A stretch of DNA of 64,000 nucleotides from Micrasema longulum (Eukaryota; Arthropoda; Insecta; Trichoptera; Brachycentridae). Under the pieces are notes generated by a model that was given only the letters and a program-made list of their open reading frames with translations, was not told the origin of the DNA and searched no databases. The stretch covers positions 1 to 64,000 of the forward strand of contig JAGVSM010001330.1 in assembly GCA_022494885.1 (NCBI GenBank). Direction: 5' to 3'. The position numbers were made by a program, and so were the translations under genes. This document shows positions 46,601 to 58,634 of the stretch, piece by piece (positions within the stretch are counted from its first letter, which is position 1; each line of letters opens with the position of its first letter).

Positions 46601-49600
46601 TTGGATACAGTGTTGTAGCGTCGCGTTACATTAAGAAAAAGATGACATATTTAGAAATACAGGTTTTTAAAAACAAAAAACTGACACATATTTATACTGT
46701 ATTAATCTATTAACCATAATTTATAATTTAGGCATGTTATAGCAAAATATGACTTTACTGTTAATAAGACAGCTACATATATAAAGTCTTGTAGACTCAT
46801 GTGACATCATAGCTGCATAGGGTTAAAAAAATACTTCTTTACAACTCAGATGCTTTTGTTTTAAAGTGAAGAAGACACCAATAAACAAAAAATACATTCT
46901 ATATAATACCCATCATCATCATAACCTTATCCACTTCTAATGGTGTATAGGGCACTGAATTGGTACATCGATCCCAGCATATCTTGATAATATATCATTA
47001 CATAAAAGGCATGACGATTAGTCTAACGCTTCAGGTACTGTCCAGGAACTATGAAATATCGCAGTGTAAATACACCATTTTAAATCAATATTTCATATCA
47101 ACCTTGTCGGGAATCGAACCCGAGACCACTAACAAATGCACTAACCACTAGACCACGAGGTAGAGTTCCACAATAAAACGAGCAGAAAAAAATGAACCAT
47201 AAAATATACGCATGCACAGTCCATTGTTTGCAGTTGATTTATAATAATATTGTTGTGAATTTAAAATGATATATATTCACTATTTATATATGTTTATTGT
47301 TGTGCACACAGTGTTGGTATAATACAGTGATATTATTTAAAAAAAAAAAAACAAAAAACTGCACCAATTACGTACACAACACAATATATAATACAATTTT
47401 TGAACAGGACAACAAAATGTGACGAGACTATGTGTAACACGTGACTCCATTTGTGTTGGTATCTCCATTGCTATGAATATGGAGTGTGGCTTATGGAGTG
47501 ATGTGTGTAAAATGTGGTGTTTGTTTTATATGTATACTAGATTTTTTTTTTTTTAGTACTACAAAATGAATACATTGAATATCAGTAAAAAATAATTTAA
47601 TATGTGTAAATTTTCAGCCGACTTCCTAAAAGTCTTGAATAACTTGTGCTAGAAAAATGATGTGGTAGAGTGGGATTAGAACCCCGAACCTTTAATCCAT
47701 GAGTCTGCAACATTACCACAGGACCACAACCTAGTTAAATATGTTATGTACTTACCATTAAAAGAACTTATATTGTTAGGGGAATAAAAATTTAACTGGC
47801 TATAAACACTTGACTCCTCGTATGGAACACGAGATGGTTTCATACCGCCACATTCTGGAGGGAAAAGCAGCCATCTTTTTCTGAAAATCAAACAAACTTT
47901 CATTGATTTTTTTTATCTTTTATATTAATTTGTCTAACACAACTACACATTCTTTAAAATCAAACACACATTAATGAGGAAGTTCAGTGCTACGGGAAAT
48001 TAGATATAAAAATATTTTCTTTTACACACGGTAAAAATTAGAGCATTAAATTGTACGGCAAGTTTCTTGATAATGAATGAAAAAAATTAAATATTTTAAT
48101 AAAATCTAACTACTCTGAATGAAGTTACTAGTTCTTCTGAATCAACCAATGATAGAGTGTTGTGATAGATTTCCAGTTTACGGGAAGCCAATTCACCAGT
48201 CAGCAGAACTCACCGAAGAGAATAAGTGATGTACACTCGGAGTACATTCAAAATTACAAAACTTTAAAAAATCATACTGCTGATACTACAATACGTAAAA
48301 ATGTATTTTTTTAAATTTAAGCTTAATTCGATAGATAGATAGTAGTATTAACAAATAAAAAAAACCACTGAACTTCCTCATTGAGAACAATTCACATTTA
48401 TTTGAGATTGTTTTGTATGATGGCGGGTATCCATAGAGGAGGGTGGCCGTGTACGCACAACAAAAAAACCACAGCAAATATTGCATAAAGCAGGTACTTA
48501 TTTTTTTTGTAAATATATGTTTTGTTCATCAGTTAAAGCTTTTTTTTAAAATTAATAACCGGCTATGTCTCTATTTTTTAGGCTTGTCAGCAGTTGGGAA
48601 AGAGAGGGTGTAGAAGGAAATTATTAAAAATGTTATTTGATTAAGTATTTAGAAGGTACCTTACCTACCGAATACTTGTAGTACAATATTACGACCATAG
48701 GTGTCCTGATGACACGGAGTATGAGCTCCATTGCTCCCGATCCACAAAGTAGATTCTGTAGACTTTGCCTCCGGAAATCCAAATGCTTCCCAACATATTT
48801 GCTTTAATGAAAAGATATTAAAAATTTGGATTAACAATATATATATTTTTTTAAATATTACTGTTATAATCACTAATCACCTATTCTGCCACACTTAAGA
48901 TAAACGCATTACCTAGGTTTTGACGCTTTTTGAGAAAAACGCGTTTAAGTTTTTGCTTGTATCTCAGGAACTAGATAAGATGCGTTTATGAAAACTGAAA
49001 AACCGATAAAATGAAGAAATCATGAAATGTCACTTTGAGAAAGTTGTAGATTTCGTTTTCTTATACCAGATAATGTAATAACTCAATTTCAACAAAAACC
49101 TTAGTTAATGCGTTTATTATAGGCGCGGCAGTATTGTCCAGAGGCTGGTTGTTTGATTATTGTACTGAATAGTTCAAAATCGGAAGTAATTAGTGACAAT
49201 TTCAAAAAGTTTTAGTTGTAATATTGAACTATAACTAATAATCAAACAACCAGACCTTAGTACTTATATTACATATGTTGGAATTTATTATTTTAATAAT
49301 ATTCTAGAAATCTTAATGTCAAATATCAAAACATTGAAATCTAATTTTTTTTAAAACACATGAGACCCACCCCATCCTGAACTCCATACAGTAGAAAATT
49401 ATGTACATTTTAGAATATAATATCTAATTTTAAGGAACCTGCTTTAGATAGGAAAAATTAAATGTTAATAAAATATAACATATTATATATAAAAATGAAT
49501 GTAAAATGAACTCCCTCTCTTAATTCCTCTATTAGAGGGGTAGAAACATTATTATTAATTATGTATGTACAAAACATTTGTAATTTTACACTTATTTAGT

Positions 49601-50610
49601 GAACAATTTTTTTCGATAAAAAAAAAAATAGTTAAAAACAGTAGAAAAAGTAACAATAAAAAAAGAATGAAAAACGGAATAGGCACTTTTTCAAAACAAT
49701 CACACATTCTATGCCTGCTAGAGCCTTCAAAATCATGTCTCTCATTTAGAAAATGACAGCTATACTGCCCTGCTAAGCCAAAAATTTGTGAATTTGTGAA
49801 AATGTGTGTCCTCGTAAAAAAAACATTCAGCAACAAAGGTGCCCCAGCATATTGGTGAAATAAAATTTATTTCAAACCATCAACTACGGTCCCATTGGAA
49901 TTAAAATATTCCAAAAAATAAGAAAGTTATGATATGTGTCCATATGAATAAATCCTACGAGAAAGTGTCTGCGAACGTGTTGATTCCAATTACTTGTGTT
50001 CAAACAACTGGGCGAAAATTTAAGAATTGATAATCCAATTTTATTTAAATTTCTTAGATGGCACGCCACAAAAGAGAACAAGTATCTAGAAAATTCTAAC
50101 GCAAGCCCCTTTTTAGAACACAGATTTTCTATATTTGTTGCATTCTTAGAAATTTAATTACAAATCTAAAATGTTATTTATTCAATTATTTATATTTCTA
50201 AATTATTGATCAATCTACATTATGTCTCCACAAATCCCAACTCTATAGGACTCAAGTCTTATAGTTGGGACAAATAGACAACACTAAAATTGATTTACCT
50301 TAGAAAATTCACTCTCTGCTTTAAACCATTGGTGTACATATTTGTAGTCAAAGTAAAACCAATCCTTGGTCTCTGATTGCGCTGTATCTATAAACTTCTG
50401 GAAGGACATGCTCTTCATTAGGCAGTTTCTTTCCCAACAAGGTTCGTTTGTTGATTTTGCCGGCTTACATCGGAACGACAGATCACCTTTTGGCATATGC
50501 TGAACCCAATCGTCCAGAGTCCATTTTAGTAAGGGCCATTTACAAACATTTTTCAACACAAGTGGGAATTTAATACTTTTTACAAGCCCGTTGATGGTTT
50601 CTGGATCCAT
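43263..50610 (-). CDS. HSPBAP1: JmjC-domain protein, HSPBAP1-like, complete
   Basis: Exons in transcript order are 50610-50299, 48801-48665, 47880-47756, 46533-46409, 45063-44950 and 43685-43263; all phases fit, giving 411 residues. HSPBAP1 proteins are JmjC Fe(II)/2-oxoglutarate oxygenase-fold proteins first known as partners of small heat-shock protein B1; the true substrate is unsettled. The HxD pair is His135 and Asp137 (HTPCHQD), the distal iron ligand is His215 (RWWHYVE), and Lys151 in GRKRWLLFPPE sits where the 2-oxoglutarate-binding lysine falls in the FIH-like branch, so the centre looks intact. The start ATG at 50610 has an in-frame TGA two codons upstream. The last 140 residues are charged and less conserved. 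It is a little shorter than the vertebrate protein. It converges with the ELOVL gene. Confidence 0.92.
43800..44462 (-). repeat. Family G repeat, copy 2
   Basis: 44284-44462 is the inverse of 1-175. The left boundary near 43800 is tentative: gtgtccaaaaatcctccc there only weakly mirrors the right end gcggtttctggac. Confidence 0.5.
44950..45063 (-). CDS. HSPBAP1: HSPBAP1-like exon 5
   Basis: The minus-strand acceptor is cattgcag|gaagaa and the donor aacgag|gtgagt. It is 38 codons in phase 0 both ends (EEMDVESRVEEALTKLLVAQ...LNPNE). The ending resembles the LNPTE block of vertebrate relatives. Confidence 0.88.
45108..45541 (-). mobile_element. Family B MITE, full copy
   Basis: aatgaggaaattcagtgttt on the left and gctcaagttcctcat on the right, with cttcaaagtagt-like and gtaagaaaatattttttata interior blocks. 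In JmjC intron 4. Confidence 0.75.
46059..46266. mobile_element. Family C MITE, full copy
   Basis: Starts ggggcccatatattgggaag and ends catagtaataggggccc. It contains ttcaggttaccaacggggat. In JmjC intron 3. Confidence 0.75.
46409..46533 (-). CDS. HSPBAP1: HSPBAP1-like exon 4 (distal His ligand)
   Basis: The minus-strand acceptor is gttccag|gagtat and the donor cccacg|gtgagt. It encodes [20 protein letters not shown] then INTWIP, the end of the double-stranded beta-helix with the iron-binding His215. Confidence 0.93.
46908..47165 (-). mobile_element. tRNA-derived SINE, short form
   Basis: Minus reading has ctcgggttcgattcccgaca, a box A-like tagtggttagtgcattt and the body with gcagtgccctatacacc-like end. 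Good similarity to 5459-5710. Confidence 0.8.
47625..47740 (-). mobile_element. Second tRNA-derived SINE family, fragment
   Basis: Minus reading: tggtcctgtggtaatgttgc then ggttcggggttctaatccca. It lies just downstream of JmjC exon 3. Confidence 0.55.
47756..47880 (-). CDS. HSPBAP1: HSPBAP1-like exon 3
   Basis: The minus-strand acceptor is attttcag|aaaaag and the donor aatg|gtaagt. It encodes KRWLLFPPE and RVPYEESSVYSQ, both conserved in the family. Confidence 0.93.
47972..48383 (+). mobile_element. Family B MITE, full copy
   Basis: aatgaggaagttcagtgcta to accactgaacttcctcatt, ~412 bp, best-preserved ends of the family. In JmjC intron 2. Confidence 0.82.
48665..48801 (-). CDS. HSPBAP1: HSPBAP1-like exon 2 (HxD iron ligands)
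   Basis: The minus-strand acceptor is attaaag|caaata and the donor tag|gtaagg. It encodes ESTLWIGSNGAHTPCHQDTY then VLQVFG. The nearer GT (gtaggt) would break the phase with exon 3, so the second donor was chosen: AG plus the A of exon 3 gives Arg in GRKRW. Confidence 0.93.
50299..50610 (-). CDS. HSPBAP1: HSPBAP1-like exon 1
   Basis: It starts MDPETINGLVKSIKFPLVLK and runs 104 residues in phase 0 to ESEFSK; the donor is tctaag|gtaaat on the minus strand. The DYKYV block precedes the cupin core as in vertebrate relatives. Confidence 0.9.
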
Positions 50611-51160
50611 ATTTCAATAATACAGTCAATATCATCGACTAAAAACTATTTTACACACCGAATAAGGAATTCGTCTTCAATTTACGAAGAATGACTCAGA
50701 ATCTCTGATAAGTAACCGTAGTTGGTGATTTCATTTCCGTTTTTCTGAGGTAATTTCTAATATTGTCTTATTACCAAGAGTGCAACCAAATAAGCCGACA
50801 AAGTGAATAAAAACAAAACAAACCTACAAATGTCAAAATTAAAATATGTACACAACAACGTAGGTCAGGACGGGTCAGAGATAAATTTCAGATTTTACAC
50901 GGGACCACAGACTACATATTATACGAGTCACGGGACAGGTTAGGATTTTTTGACAGTTAGACCATAGATAGCATTTTTTCAATCAAAACTGGGGTCAAAT
51001 AAAATAAAAGTGGTCGCCTACAACATGAAAAAAAAAATTACATACGAAACATTCGTGTCATCAACTGAAATTCCAGATTTTGGTTGACAATTAAATTATC
51101 GAAACAGGATTTTAATTAGAGATGAAAATAATCGAATGAATTCGTGAATCGATGGGGAGA
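50611..51160. other. Upstream region of the HSPBAP1-like gene
   Basis: Mixed DNA with slightly higher GC than average. The promoter should lie here, but no clear core element can be fixed. Confidence 0.4.
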
Positions 51161-51164
51161 GGGA

Positions 51165-51310
51165 GTAATCAATTCAATCAATCAATTAATTTATTCAATC
51201 ATTCATTAATCCATTCATTCATTCGAATGAATGACTGCACTCGGACTTTCATTCGAATGGTTTTAGTAATCGAATGCATTTTATTATTTTCATTCGAATG
51301 AAACATTTCT
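51165..51310. repeat. ATTC-rich degenerate microsatellite
   Basis: Runs such as caatcaatcaattaatttat and tccattcattcattcgaatg repeat the cattcgaatg palindrome four times. Confidence 0.65.
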
Positions 51311-51569
51311 AATTTTAATAGGGGTAGTTTATAATGAAATGGTAGCGAGATTGAAAGAAAATAAAGATTATATCGGTGGCTGTAAAATCAAATCCGCGAT
51401 CGCGCATATAAATAGATGGATGCATGGCAGTCTTCTCGAGGTTCTTACATTCTCGTTTCGAGATTTGCCTAGAAAAATGTAGAAATCTTTGTCGACATAA
51501 AGATGATAGATAATCTTCTGTTTATTTAAAGTTCTTTAGAGTATGCATTAATTTGTTCTTCTTTCCGTT

Positions 51570-51720
51570 TTTTTAAGCATTCTTCTCTAGCACCACATTT
51601 CAAAAGCGTTTATTTTCTTTCGATCCACTGACTAGCAATCAATTGGACAATTCCAAATCTTGACTCCCTAGAGAAAAATGGAGAAGACTAGCGCATTCAC
51701 CAATCTGCTTTTGATCGATT
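51570..51720 (-). pseudogene. Decayed LINE fragment
   Basis: The minus strand reads SQWIERK, then NAFEMWC.RRML after a stop, the same RT C-terminal motif as other LINE pieces here. Confidence 0.4.
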
Positions 51721-52187
51721 TAGATATCCTCCAACTCTGATTTCGCCATACCTATCTTCTTTTGTTAATATCCAGACCTAATTTCTTACTCTCTCTACTT
51801 CCACCCTCATAACTGGATTAAAGAATTCTAAAAAGGAAGAGGCAAATAATACGCAAAAAATGTTTGAATAATTTATAGGTTTATTGGTAGATGTACTTTT
51901 TACAACTTTTTTATTGAAGATTCATAACTAAACATTATGATATATATAAATAAAAGAAAGTAGAATTTTTATTTAATAAAATTCTCACCCCCACTAGACA
52001 TCAGATCTACGTAATAAAATATTTTTTATGAAGAAAATATTACTATAGATACTATGCATTTGAAAAAATCTTAATAGCGAGCAAGAAAATAATAATAAAT
52101 TATTAGATTGTGAAATGTTGTGATTCCAAATACGTATACGCAAAGAATTGATTATATTTGTTACAGCCTATTGCATTTAATATGTAC

Positions 52188-52442
52188 ATATCGAGGCTAT
52201 ACTGACAGAATGCATTAAGTCAACAGTTTATATATTTCTAATATTTTTTAATATAAATATAGGTGCAAGATGTTGATTTCAAATTTTATACTATGCCTAG
52301 AATAAAGAGTACTCTTTTAAAGCTTAAAAATAAAGAAAATTGTGGGAGAAATGATGCATTGAAAGAATAAAAAGATTCAAATGCATTTATCTCGGAACTT
52401 GTTTTAATGATCTAATGCATTATGTCAGCAAAGCCTCGATAT
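52188..52442. mobile_element. Family E MITE, 255 bp with TIRs
   Basis: atatcgaggctatactgaca and gaatgcatta on the left mirror taatgcattatgtcagcaaa and gcctcgatat on the right. The interior matches 1066-1185. Confidence 0.78.
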
Positions 52443-52725
52443 TATACTGTTTGTATATCATATATTATAAGTACAGAGAATATTTCACAAAAGAATGCAT
52501 TGTTGTTATCTTATACACAATATTTTACTAAATCCTTGAGGTATTTTCTTATTTTTCTTACATGAAATTTCAATTTGGTCAATTTGAAAAATAAACTCAT
52601 GTATTAAACATGTAATGAATTTCTGCTGATAAATAACCTTTAGTAAAATTGTGATGCACAATAATTATTGTTTCGAATTAAGTAAGTGGAAATAACAAGC
52701 CATGGCACAAATTAAGAAAGATATG

Positions 52726-52910
52726 GCGGCCTCCGTGGTGTAGTGGTCAAGACGCTTGACTCACGCTCGGAAGGTTCCGGGTTCGATTCCCGGTGAGAAC
52801 ACAAAAATCAAAATGAATTTTTCTCAAGCCTGGGTGTTCTGTGATGTAATTCACCACTGTAATTGGGCCTACTGGCCTGTAGTGGTGCAAAAATAAATGA
52901 AAAATAACTT
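52726..52910 (+). mobile_element. tRNA-derived SINE, third type
   Basis: cctccgtggtgtagtggtca and gacgcttgactcacgctcgg with box B ggttcgattcccgg make a convincing tRNA-like head. The following caagcctgggtgttctgtga and taattgggcctactggcctg form a non-tRNA body. A plain tRNA gene is unlikely because of the body. Confidence 0.7.
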
Positions 52911-52919
52911 AATTAAATA

Positions 52920-54830
52920 GGAAATATAATAAAAAAAGATGTATAACTTGAATTAATAAAATAAAAATATATTTTTGTATTATGTTAAAAGATTCTCTTG
53001 TATAAATACATTTTATAAAAAAATATATGTTTAAAATAATAAATATATGTTTAAAATATAAAATAAATGTTTTCAAAATCAAACGTTTTTCAAAAAATCA
53101 CTGTGGTATCTACTAAAGCGTCGGATAAATTTTTTTTTCTTGCCAACATTTTGTAGAGAGTTATTGTCAATTTAAAAAAATAACAAATTTATAAACACGC
53201 ATATGTGCGGTAGTGTTTTTTTTTTAGAATAGTTTCAAACAATTTATTATAACGTCACAAAATAGCTGTAATGTAGCTCGCTCACTCTCCAGTAATGTTG
53301 ATTTACGGCATTAGCTCTTTTAGACCCAAGCTACAGAATTATTGATATTGACAAAAGATCGATGAAAAAATTATTGTAAGGGAAATGTGATGTTACTACA
53401 TAGATAAACCTTCTTTCTGTAAAATGGATACTGATTCACATTTTATTTTAAATTCAATCTAAAATATTAAAAAATATTCTAGAATAAAATTCAAATAAGC
53501 AAATGTAATGTGAGCAACTTATTGCTTGAAGCTATCTTCACAACATAGAAAAATCATTTTACACTTTTCTACATACATCCAAATGTCAATATATAGGTAC
53601 CCATTGTCAAATTCAATTTTAATTGGTTTTTGAGAATTTTCAGGTAATTAAGTTTTGCACACATTTTCTTACTGTAGTAAATTTAAGAAATTTTAAAATC
53701 AGATGACTCATTATAGGGAAATATCACATACTACGAATACCGATAAAAATATATGAAATGGTTTTAGAATAATTAATTGTATTTTCAAAATCAATATGGA
53801 TATTGTGGAGAAATATTTTCATATTAAACTCTAAAAAATAATTTCTAAAAAAAAATTGTCACTAGAAAAACGCGACATGTTTGGCATTGATAATTGAACC
53901 TTGTTATGCAGAAAGCAGCCAGCCATATAAAAATGAAACTGAGATAATAGCACTTTAGTGAAATGAGTGAATTATCAAATCTAAACAACATTTGAAATGT
54001 TTTTGACTTTAACAAAAGATAAACAATGAAAACATAAGTTTTTTTTTTATATTACAAACAAGAATCTAATTATGTATTTGACCAGTTTTAATGATTTTTT
54101 AAAAACCATAAAATTTTTCTAGAGATGTGAGTGTTTTCTGCAAATTGAGAAATGCTTTTTTTGTGATCGACACCATTTTCAGAAGGTGATTAATACAGTT
54201 TTTTGCACGAAAGCGGTCTGGCTGTTTTTAGCAGAACATAGAATTGACCTTCCTGCACCCGATAACATCAATATCTCATTTTTTCAAAATGCTGCTTTCT
54301 GCATAACTAAGTTTAATTGTGACGTCGAGATTCGTGACAATATTCTATAAAAATGTGAACAGTTAGAAACAAAGTTTAAAATTAACACGAATCTGAAACA
54401 TATTAGAGGCGTGGCCAATGCAATTACCGTTTTTGCGGGAATTCAAAATTACAAATGGAAAAAATTATTTTTTTAGCGACTAATAAGTACCAAAAAAATT
54501 TTTTTTAACTCGACAGTATTTTATAGACCCTTAATACTTTAAAAATGTAAAAAAAAGTTATATTTTCTGATGCTCTTTCTTGGTGTAAGGTAAAGATAAT
54601 ACCTATTATTCCTTTACTTTAAAACCTAAACATTATATTATATTTTTTATTATTATTACTAAATATAGTATGTACATATGTATCTATTCTTAAAGAAATT
54701 GTCTTTTCACAGACAAGGTACAATTTAATTTCACAAACCTTAAGTTAAAGTAAATTTTAATGGAAACATGAGATTTCTATTTTAAATAACATTTACCTTA
54801 TATTTTAAAATGATTAATTTGAAGTATATT
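52920..54830. other. AT-rich stretch, nothing recognised
   Basis: Very AT-rich DNA with homopolymer runs. No exon-like segment, repeat family or RNA gene was found on either strand. Confidence 0.4.
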
Positions 54831-54831
54831 A

Positions 54832-55045
54832 ATCATAGTGTGATGATAGATATATTATAAAATCATACTCTATGGCAATAAAAAAAAAGAGAAATCCTCG
54901 GTTGAGGGCCAGGCTACATGTACTTCTGTGATACGTTCAGAAACTGAACGGAAACCCGCAGGGCTAGAAAGGAGCACTTCCGCGAGCCACTAATTGCCAA
55001 TCGCTGCTCTATGGTGTGTATGATTTTATAATGTATCATTATTTA
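54832..55045. mobile_element. Palindromic MITE-like element
   Basis: attataaaatcatac and ctatgg on the left mirror ccatagagc-side sequence and gtatgattttataat on the right. The middle (54900-55010) is GC-richer. About 210 bp. Confidence 0.55.
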
Positions 55046-55742
55046 GCACGGAACACTGCATTAGCAAATTTTTCCCAGAAGTTATTGTAAAATCACCACT
55101 CATTCATATTTTCTATTGAAGAAAATAAATTAATTGAATCATTCACAAATACAATGTTAAAACAATTCATTTTCCACTCTTGAAAGTTAATTCAATCAGT
55201 GTAAAGAAGCTTGTCAAATGAAGATATATATTAAAATAATTATTATTACTTTGGAACTTTATGATGTTCAATTTGGTGGGTGATTATTTGGGTTTTAGGC
55301 TTAACATCTCACATTATATTATAAATTTTACAGATATTTAATTGCAAAATGTAAACATTAGGTAATCATTTTAAAATGCTGTTTAAGACTCAGAAAAAGA
55401 ATAAACAATATAATTTGATTTTGGTTCAGTTGTTAATTTAGAGAATCCAGCAAAAAACAAAAGAAATTTTGATTTTATCAAAGCAAATTTTTTATGGATA
55501 AATTTTGCAAATTTTAAATTTCATAGGAAAATATTTTTTTCAAAAAAACTACAGCAATTCTCAAATTTTAAATAATTGATAAAGGTAATAAATTTTGGCT
55601 TGTGTAAACAACATAATACTGCAATAACTAACATGCATATACAATTGAAAATGCATTTATTAATACTGGATCAGTGTTCATATAACTAAAATGTAATTCC
55701 ACAAAGAACTATAAATAGATAACCTCAATCTACTGCAGTAAA

Positions 55743-56227
55743 ATGTTTTTCTTTTTTGAACCTGATGAGTTTAGATCGAATGTGGGCAATCCCCAACGTT
55801 TAATCCAGCCTGCGGAAATATGGAGTTTTGATCCTACCAAAATTCGCTCACAAACTCAAAACACAGAACGTGTGTGCGATTTACTGAAGTTTTTAAAAAA
55901 ATAATTTCAATCAATATGTGTCTTGTGAAAAAGGAATTTTGAGAATTTAAACGCACGGAACACAAAAATGATTTCAATCCAGAGTGTGTAAGCTGTGATG
56001 CGTTAAATCCGATTTTAGAAGAAATTGATAAATGCACCCGGAACGTTGGAACAATTTCAATCCAGATAGTGCCAGTATGTGTAATGTTAAACAGGATATT
56101 ACTGGACTACGACTGCAGTCAACTTATCAAGAAAATTATATCAATCCAGAGTTGTGTGTATAGTACGTTGTTTGTATGTGTAGATGGTTATTTTGATATT
56201 CCGACTCGCAACTCGGAGGAAAATTAG
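55743..56227 (+). other. Partly open, compositionally distinct stretch
   Basis: A 53-codon frame from ATG 55743 includes QPAEIWSFDPTKIRSQTQNT then ERVCDLLKFLKK. In another frame, 55964-56226 is open with ECVSCDALNPILEEIDKCT. The phrase ttcaatccaga recurs at about 80-base spacing (55975, 56061, 56139). I do not recognise it. It may be a decayed tandem or a broken coding element. Confidence 0.3.
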
Positions 56228-56369
56228 CAATATGGCCTACATTAGGAAAAGGTTTCCCATACATGGTTATCATTCAGGGTATTGTGTTCATGGTATTAAA
56301 GTAGTAATTTTAAAAAAAAACAGAGTTGTATGTATTGCATAATTTTTACTGTGGTTCGGTTTTACAATA

Positions 56370-57148
56370 ATAAGGAAGTTCAGTGCTTGGAAAATGGACA
56401 CAAAAAATGTTTACTTACACGCGGTAAAAAATAGAGCGTTTAATCGTACCGCGAAGTTTCTCTAAAATGTATAAAAAATAAATAAATTAACTACTTTGAA
56501 ATGTCACAGGTTCTTGTAAACAATAAGCAATCAATTATAGCGTTATGTGTTGTGATAGATTTTCGGTTTCCAGGTAGCCATTTTTGTCAAAGTTTAGTGT
56601 ATATTGACAGCTATAGGGTTCTAGTTTTAAATGTCAGCAAAATTCACCGACGACAACTCGTGATGTCACGGGTTGAGTAATTTCAAAATTACAATACTCA
56701 ATCACAGTGATGATCATAGTGATGATATAATACTATACATGTAAAGGAAATGTATTCCCTTAATAAAGCAGTGCTTCACAGTTAGAAGGTAAAACAGATA
56801 AAACCAAGATGGCGACATTATGTCAGATTTTTACATGGCCAAAGTAAATAAAGAATATAGATTGTTGAAATAAATCATAAAAGCCAACTGGAAAGAGATT
56901 GACTTAAAAACATAAATGTTGTTTCTTTGTTTTTTTACAGGTAGGAGTGTTGATAAAAAATGTGTAAGTTTAGTTTGTGGTGTAAAATAAAACTTTGTTT
57001 TTTACAGAGCGACACAAGTATTTAATTAGTTAATCAATTGAAAGGAATTAATATTATACACATAAAAACATTTAATTTTTTTAAGCTTAGTTTAATAGTC
57101 TATTAACAATTTTTATACATTTTTTTTCAAACCACTGAACTTCCTCAT
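56370..57148 (+). mobile_element. Family B MITE, expanded copy
   Basis: aataaggaagttcagtgctt to accactgaacttcctcat, with the usual interior blocks. At ~780 bp it is about twice the family size; 56760-57060 appears to be inserted or extra sequence. Confidence 0.7.
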
Positions 57149-57149
57149 G

Positions 57150-57930
57150 GTCACATTTGTGAATATATATAATACGTATATCTGATTAGGCTCATAAATA
57201 AAATGCTACAATATTTATTTAATCTACAGGATTCATTATATTTATACTATTCTATAAAACTATGACTAAAAATATACAAAATAAATTTATGTATTACTAG
57301 ATTACAAACATATAATATACATATGTAGTTATGTTTGAGTAACAGTTTTTGTAGCAATTTTAACATATTTATCACCAATTCAGATCACTAATTCTACTCT
57401 ACTGCGTAATTTTTCTTTCATTAGTGATTCGTCTGTACAATAATTATTAATTTGTTACAGAAATGAAATAGAATATCACTCTTAACTAACAGTCAATACA
57501 TTTTCATTCGCACAATAATGAAAATACCTAATAGGCCATAAATTGGAAGTTATTTGTAGGAAAAATGATGTGTTAATTAATATTTTTGAAATTCAATACT
57601 AATTTGTCTACATTGTAGTGTCGTATAATTATAATTTTTTCAAAATTACAAATAAATTGAATGTGAAATTAATTCTCTTGTTTTACCATTTACATTGATA
57701 GTTAAAAAATACAGGATATTGTAATTTTAATTCAGCAATTTCGGTTTTTTGTTTTACTAATTATAAATTTAAAATAGTTTCTTATGTCGATGGATGAAAT
57801 TTAATTTCAATAATAAATTCATTATTTTTTTTTTAAATAAAAAAACAGCCCTTTGCATCAATGACATATAATTAAATAGACACGTTACTAGCGTTAAAAA
57901 ATATGGCATTTCAATTTATGAATAATTATT
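57150..57930. other. AT-rich stretch, nothing recognised
   Basis: No repeat or gene seen between the family B copy and the unassigned exon. Confidence 0.35.
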
Positions 57931-57932
57931 AC

Positions 57933-58036
57933 CTTCAGTGCCTTATTCTCTAACAGACTTTCATCATGATCAGGCGTGATGCTACGCAGAAATAGGGCAT
58001 CATGTATGATGAAAAAATGCTTAAATTTCTCTGCAA
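57933..58036 (-). CDS. Unassigned coding exon
   Basis: A 104-nt minus-strand block sits between a good acceptor (tttttcatag|ttgcag) and donor (ctgaag|gtaata). It is open in the phase-1 frame, giving 34 codons: AEKFKHFFIIHDALFLRSIT then PDHDESLLENKALK. I do not recognise the family. The residue make-up looks like real protein rather than the Lys/Asn/Ile-rich noise of the flanks. No partner exons were found on either side. Its phase would also accept the donor of the RING exon 59172-59316, so an alternative 3' end of that gene is possible, though a polyadenylation signal lies between. Confidence 0.45.
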
Positions 58037-58533
58037 CTATGAAAAACAAAACAGATATATCGTTTTATTAGTAAATACAATCCAATGTATAGAATAAGTA
58101 GCTAGTTAGTTATATTTTTCAGCCCATTTCTCAAAAATTTGAGAACTGCCATCTAGTGCTGTTTCTTTGGTAACGAGTTACACAGAAATAAATATGAGCT
58201 AAGAATGATTGCACATGTATCTAGATTTGCTCTCATATTTTCAAATTATCGAGGGGAATGCAATATTTGATATGATATATGTAGATGTAGCTAGTATAGA
58301 AATAATGTGTCTTTTTATTAAATGTCATTGTTTGATTTGAATAGAAACAAAAACCTTTCAGAACCATTTAAAATAAAAAACGTAATAATTAAATTATATA
58401 AACCAATGAATCAATGTTTTACGGATATATTGGTCATTTTTCTCGGAATATAATTAATTTATTAAGGCGTATAATTTTGCAGATCGTTTCGTACACACTC
58501 GGCGACTTATTGCTTATACCTCTAATCTGAAGA

Positions 58534-58539
58534 TTTATT
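58534..58539 (-). promoter_or_regulatory. Candidate polyadenylation signal of CGRRF1-like gene
   Basis: AATAAA on the minus strand lies about 95 nt after the stop codon, suggesting the transcript ends before the unassigned exon at 57933-58036. Confidence 0.45.
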
Positions 58540-58634
58540 TTCTCATCAATGCAGAAATCAGAGATCTGGCAGTTGAGAAAGATTAATTTCTAAGCCATTT
58601 TCACAGTGAAACGGTCACATAGAGCCGGTAATTA

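Noticed and set aside
46429..46713. 94-residue plus-strand open frame
   Set aside because: Its first half is antisense to JmjC exon 4, and the rest is intron.
49555..49836. 93-residue minus-strand frame with a hydrophobic tail
   Set aside because: The Phe/Leu run comes from an A-rich tract; it lies in JmjC intron 1 without splice sites that fit. A decayed transposon piece is possible but not shown.
52726..52800. Possible functional tRNA gene
   Set aside because: The A and B boxes are good, but no complete acceptor stem could be paired and a SINE body follows directly.
50611..58634. Large gene spanning the gap between the JmjC and RING genes
   Set aside because: Apart from the single exon at 57933-58036 I found no convincing coding segments on the minus strand to chain together.
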